From positions 1,518,817-1,582,816 of the forward strand of contig NZ_JBFDTP010000001.1 in NCBI RefSeq assembly GCF_040719375.1: a DNA stretch of 64,000 nucleotides. The letters are read 5' to 3'. This document shows positions 63,964 through 64,000 of the stretch, one piece after another. How positions within the stretch are numbered: the first letter of the stretch is position 1; each line of letters opens with the position of its first letter. The translations under genes were made by a program, and so were the position numbers. This DNA comes from Clostridium sp. AN503 (GTDB lineage: Bacteria; Bacillota; Clostridia; Lachnospirales; Lachnospiraceae). The notes under the pieces are model-generated. The model did not search any database. It saw nothing but the letters and a program-made list of their open reading frames with translations, and had not been told where the DNA came from.

Positions 63964-64000
63964 CTTATAAAATGAGGGCTTAAGATTCCGAGAAGTTATA

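Noticed and set aside
1..64000. tRNA, rRNA, riboswitch or CRISPR features
   Set aside because: No tRNA cloverleaf with TTCRANYC box, rRNA segment, T-box leader or spaced direct-repeat array was recognised by eye; a covariance-model search would be decisive.

Overview
The window looks like a chromosomal segment of an anaerobic gut Clostridia, most likely Lachnospiraceae of the Enterocloster/Hungatella type. This rests on gene content (flavin-based fumarate-reductase-like enzymes, TRAP and ABC sugar uptake, YesM/YesN-type signalling, Cys-type sulfatases, DUF378 and DUF3810 proteins), strong AGGAGG ribosome binding sites and moderate GC. The genus is an inference. No rRNA or tRNA gene was seen.

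Layout. 1-6.2 kb: two convergent FAD/FMN reductases of the fumarate/urocanate reductase family (the first truncated by the window edge and frameshifted) beside a DcuS/DcuR-like two-component system. 6.5-14.3 kb: an Rpn-type PD-(D/E)XK protein, a DUF3810 protein, a BlaI/BlaR1-like repressor/protease pair with candidate operators, and a glycogen branching enzyme with an unusual ~240-residue Lys/Ala/Glu repeat tail. 14.5-24.6 kb: a YesM-like kinase, a frameshifted YesN-like regulator, then a TRAP transporter, two sulfatases (the first frameshifted) and a type I phosphomannose isomerase. 24.6-28.7 kb (minus): MBL-fold protein, split ThrE-type exporter, dihydroorotase and YjjG-like nucleotidase. 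28.8-29.1 kb: a 256-bp almost perfectly self-complementary element. 29.2-33.8 kb (minus): HTH-cupin regulator plus potABCD polyamine transporter and a DUF378 protein. 34.1-36.8 kb: lactonase-like beta-propeller, chorismate synthase, RpiB. 37.1-48.8 kb: a LacI-controlled catabolic operon (sulfatase, GH3, ABC sugar importer, beta-glucuronidase, FGGY kinase, HAD phosphatase) whose enzymes all lack signal peptides, which suggests import of sulfated glucuronide-containing oligosaccharides followed by cytosolic desulfation and hydrolysis. 48.9-49.9 kb: asnA.

50-64 kb is an accessory island: a decayed large serine recombinase (three nonsense codons, no catalytic N-terminus), a small HTH protein, and a complete type I restriction-modification system. 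Its expressed hsdS is followed by three silent hsdS cassettes in alternating orientation and by a tyrosine recombinase. Shared 5' and central repeats, including a 598-bp inverted repeat, make this a DNA-inversion shufflon able to re-pair target recognition domains, so it is a phase-variable methylation system. A complete IS66-family element closes the window.

Three separate genes carry single-base frameshifts (near 645, 16132 and 21920-21949). They could be true inactivations or sequence errors and should be confirmed from reads before any loss of function is assumed.
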